A DNA stretch of 5,164 nt, taken from positions 1 through 5,164 of the forward strand of contig JBBIRT010000185.1 in assembly GCA_037441725.1 (NCBI GenBank), in the 5' to 3' direction. The stretch is from JBBIRT01 sp037441725. GTDB taxonomy: Bacteria > Desulfobacterota > BSN033 > UBA1163. Below the pieces are notes generated by a model that did no database searches, had not been told where the DNA came from, and saw only the letters and a list, made by a program, of their open reading frames with translations. This document shows, piece after piece, positions 4,083 to 5,164 of this stretch. Both the position numbers and the translations under genes were made by a program. Position 1 is the stretch's first letter. Every line of letters starts with the position of its first letter.

Positions 4083-5164
4083 ATGGCTGATAAAAGTTAC
4101 GATGCGATTGTGGTAGGGGGTGGACATCATGGACTCATTATTGCCTGTTATTTACAGAGGGCAGGGATGAAGACTGGCATATTCGAATTACAGTCAAAAC
4201 TTGGAGGGGCATTAACCAGTGAGGGAGGTCCGGTCCCAGGCTTTCGTTTAAATCCTGGAGCCAATTGGACTCGTTTTTATGGGCATCCTGCTTATGCAGA
4301 TTTTAACTTGAGGGAGAAGGGATTAGAATATATTTTCCCTGATGAGAGTGAGGCCATGGTCTTTGATGATGATACCTGTTTGGTCGGCTATTCCGCTTTG
4401 AAAGTGGTTGATCCTTTGACTGGAAAAACGGAAGTCTCTCATGAAAATTTGCAAAAGACTCTCAACGAGATCCAGAGATTTTCAAAGAGAGATGCTGGGA
4501 CAGCAGAGGAGTTGTTTCGGAGATATATGAAACGATGGAAGGCTGCATTCGGGAAATACCGTTTCAGTCCTCCCACTCCCTGGGGAGAGAAAAACGAATT
4601 AGAAAAATTATGTGATGATCCGAAGGATGGCATTGATCCTATTTATCAATTTATGACCAGTCAACAGATAGCCTATGATCTTTTTGAGAGCGAGGAGCTC
4701 AGAACCTTATTCATGAGGGCTGCGATGACATCTTTTGGGGGAGCCCCCCATGATGTGATTGGTCTTCATGGTTTTATCCATGCGATTGGCTTAGTTCTTT
4801 CCTGGGAACCAGCAGCCATTGCCAGAGGTGGAAGTCAGAGCATCACAGATGCTCTCCAGAAGGCATTTACAGAGATGGGGGGAGAGTTCTTTGTTCGGAG
4901 CGAAGTAGTCAAACTTCTGGTTGATAAGGATAGGGCGAAAGGAATCCGCCTTAAAGATGGGACAGAAATAGAGGCTAAGAACCTGGTTGTAAGCAATTTG
5001 AGTGCTCTTCAATCCATTCAGCTCATTGGAGAGGAGAACCTTGATTCCAAGGTGGTGAGGAGGGTGAAAAACATCCGATACGATCGGCACAATGTTATAT
5101 GGGCAGTGCTTGCCATGCATGAATTACCGAAATATAAAGCGGCTACATTTAATTCTGACTGTGG
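4083..5164 (+). CDS. FAD-dependent oxidoreductase, phytoene-desaturase-like (3' end missing)
   Basis: 360 residues are visible before the window edge, with no stop; relatives are usually about 500-540 residues. The N-terminus YDAIVVGGGHHGLIIACYL (6-24) is a Rossmann FAD-binding fold with GGGHHG at 12-17 and the ribose-binding acidic residue E35 at the end of the second strand. KLGGALTSE (39-47) is the conserved GG segment that contacts FAD. ARGGSQSITDALQKAFTEMG (247-266) followed by GEFFVRSEVVKLL, and later GIRLKDGTEIEAKNLVVSN (287-305), match the second FAD-contact region of the COG1233 group (phytoene desaturase, PYROXD2-like). Such enzymes oxidise or isomerise C-C or C-N bonds of hydrophobic substrates, but the substrate here cannot be inferred. 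No signal peptide or membrane segment is evident. The start is fixed by AAGGAGG 6 nt upstream. It diverges from lysR and has its own promoter, so it is the likely LysR target and may head an operon continuing to the right. A carotenoid role is not supported by any neighbour. Confidence 0.88.
   Translation, partial: MADKSYDAIVVGGGHHGLIIACYLQRAGMKTGIFELQSKLGGALTSEGGPVPGFRLNPGANWTRFYGHPAYADFNLREKGLEYIFPDESEAMVFDDDTCLVGYSALKVVDPLTGKTEVSHENLQKTLNEIQRFSKRDAGTAEELFRRYMKRWKAAFGKYRFSPPTPWGEKNELEKLCDDPKDGIDPIYQFMTSQQIAYDLFESEELRTLFMRAAMTSFGGAPHDVIGLHGFIHAIGLVLSWEPAAIARGGSQSITDALQKAFTEMGGEFFVRSEVVKLLVDKDRAKGIRLKDGTEIEAKNLVVSNLSALQSIQLIGEENLDSKVVRRVKNIRYDRHNVIWAVLAMHELPKYKAATFNSDC

Noticed and set aside
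4439..5120. Two antisense open frames (4439-4633 and 4791-5120) inside the oxidoreductase gene
   Set aside because: The opposite frame is open from 4083 to the window end with conserved FAD motifs, so these are shadows.
1..5164. CRISPR array, tRNA/rRNA, insertion sequence, att site or origin
   Set aside because: No regularly spaced repeats, cloverleaf-like sequence, transposase motif or terminal inverted repeat was seen; absence is by reading only, not by a covariance-model search.

Overview
This window carries the distal part of a branched-chain amino-acid type (LIV/HAAT family) ABC transporter operon. It is followed by a convergent LysR-type regulator and, diverging from that regulator, the first two thirds of an FAD-dependent oxidoreductase of the phytoene-desaturase-like group. 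It looks like an ordinary bacterial chromosome: sigma70-type promoters, strong AAGGAGG-like ribosome binding sites, tightly overlapping genes and a moderate-to-low GC content (by eye, not computed). The style of the proteins would fit a Desulfobacterota- or other proteobacterium-like Gram-negative organism, but nothing here fixes the taxonomy and I hold that loosely.

Positions 1-2865 (+ strand) encode, in order, the C-terminal part of the LivH permease, the LivM permease, the LivG ATPase and the LivF ATPase. livM/livG overlap by 14 nt and livG/livF by 4 nt (ATGA), so these three are translationally linked. livH and livM are separated by 102 nt of structured, gene-free sequence. No periplasmic binding protein (LivK) is in the window; it could lie upstream of livH or elsewhere. 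Together the four proteins would form an inner-membrane importer: LivH and LivM make the channel, LivG and LivF power it. The substrate could be leucine/isoleucine/valine or one of the other ligands (amides, urea, aromatic or short-chain acids) handled by this family; the sequence does not decide.

Positions 2869-3810 (- strand) encode a LysR-type transcriptional regulator that starts at TTG and ends 3 bp from livF, tail to tail. Positions 3811-4082 are an AT-rich divergent control region. It holds two very good sigma70 promoters placed back to back: their -35 hexamers abut and form the inverted repeat TTGAC-TT-GTCAA. One reads into lysR, the other into the oxidoreductase gene at 4083, which runs off the right edge. 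This layout is the classical one for a LysR regulator controlling its divergent neighbour and itself, so the oxidoreductase is its most likely target.

I see no CRISPR array, RNA gene, insertion sequence or obviously new defence or mobile system. The points most worth a second look are the interlocked divergent promoters, the degenerate ABC signature in LivG (which together with LivF predicts one canonical and one degenerate ATP site), and a good Shine-Dalgarno sequence separated from the livM start by a possible hairpin.
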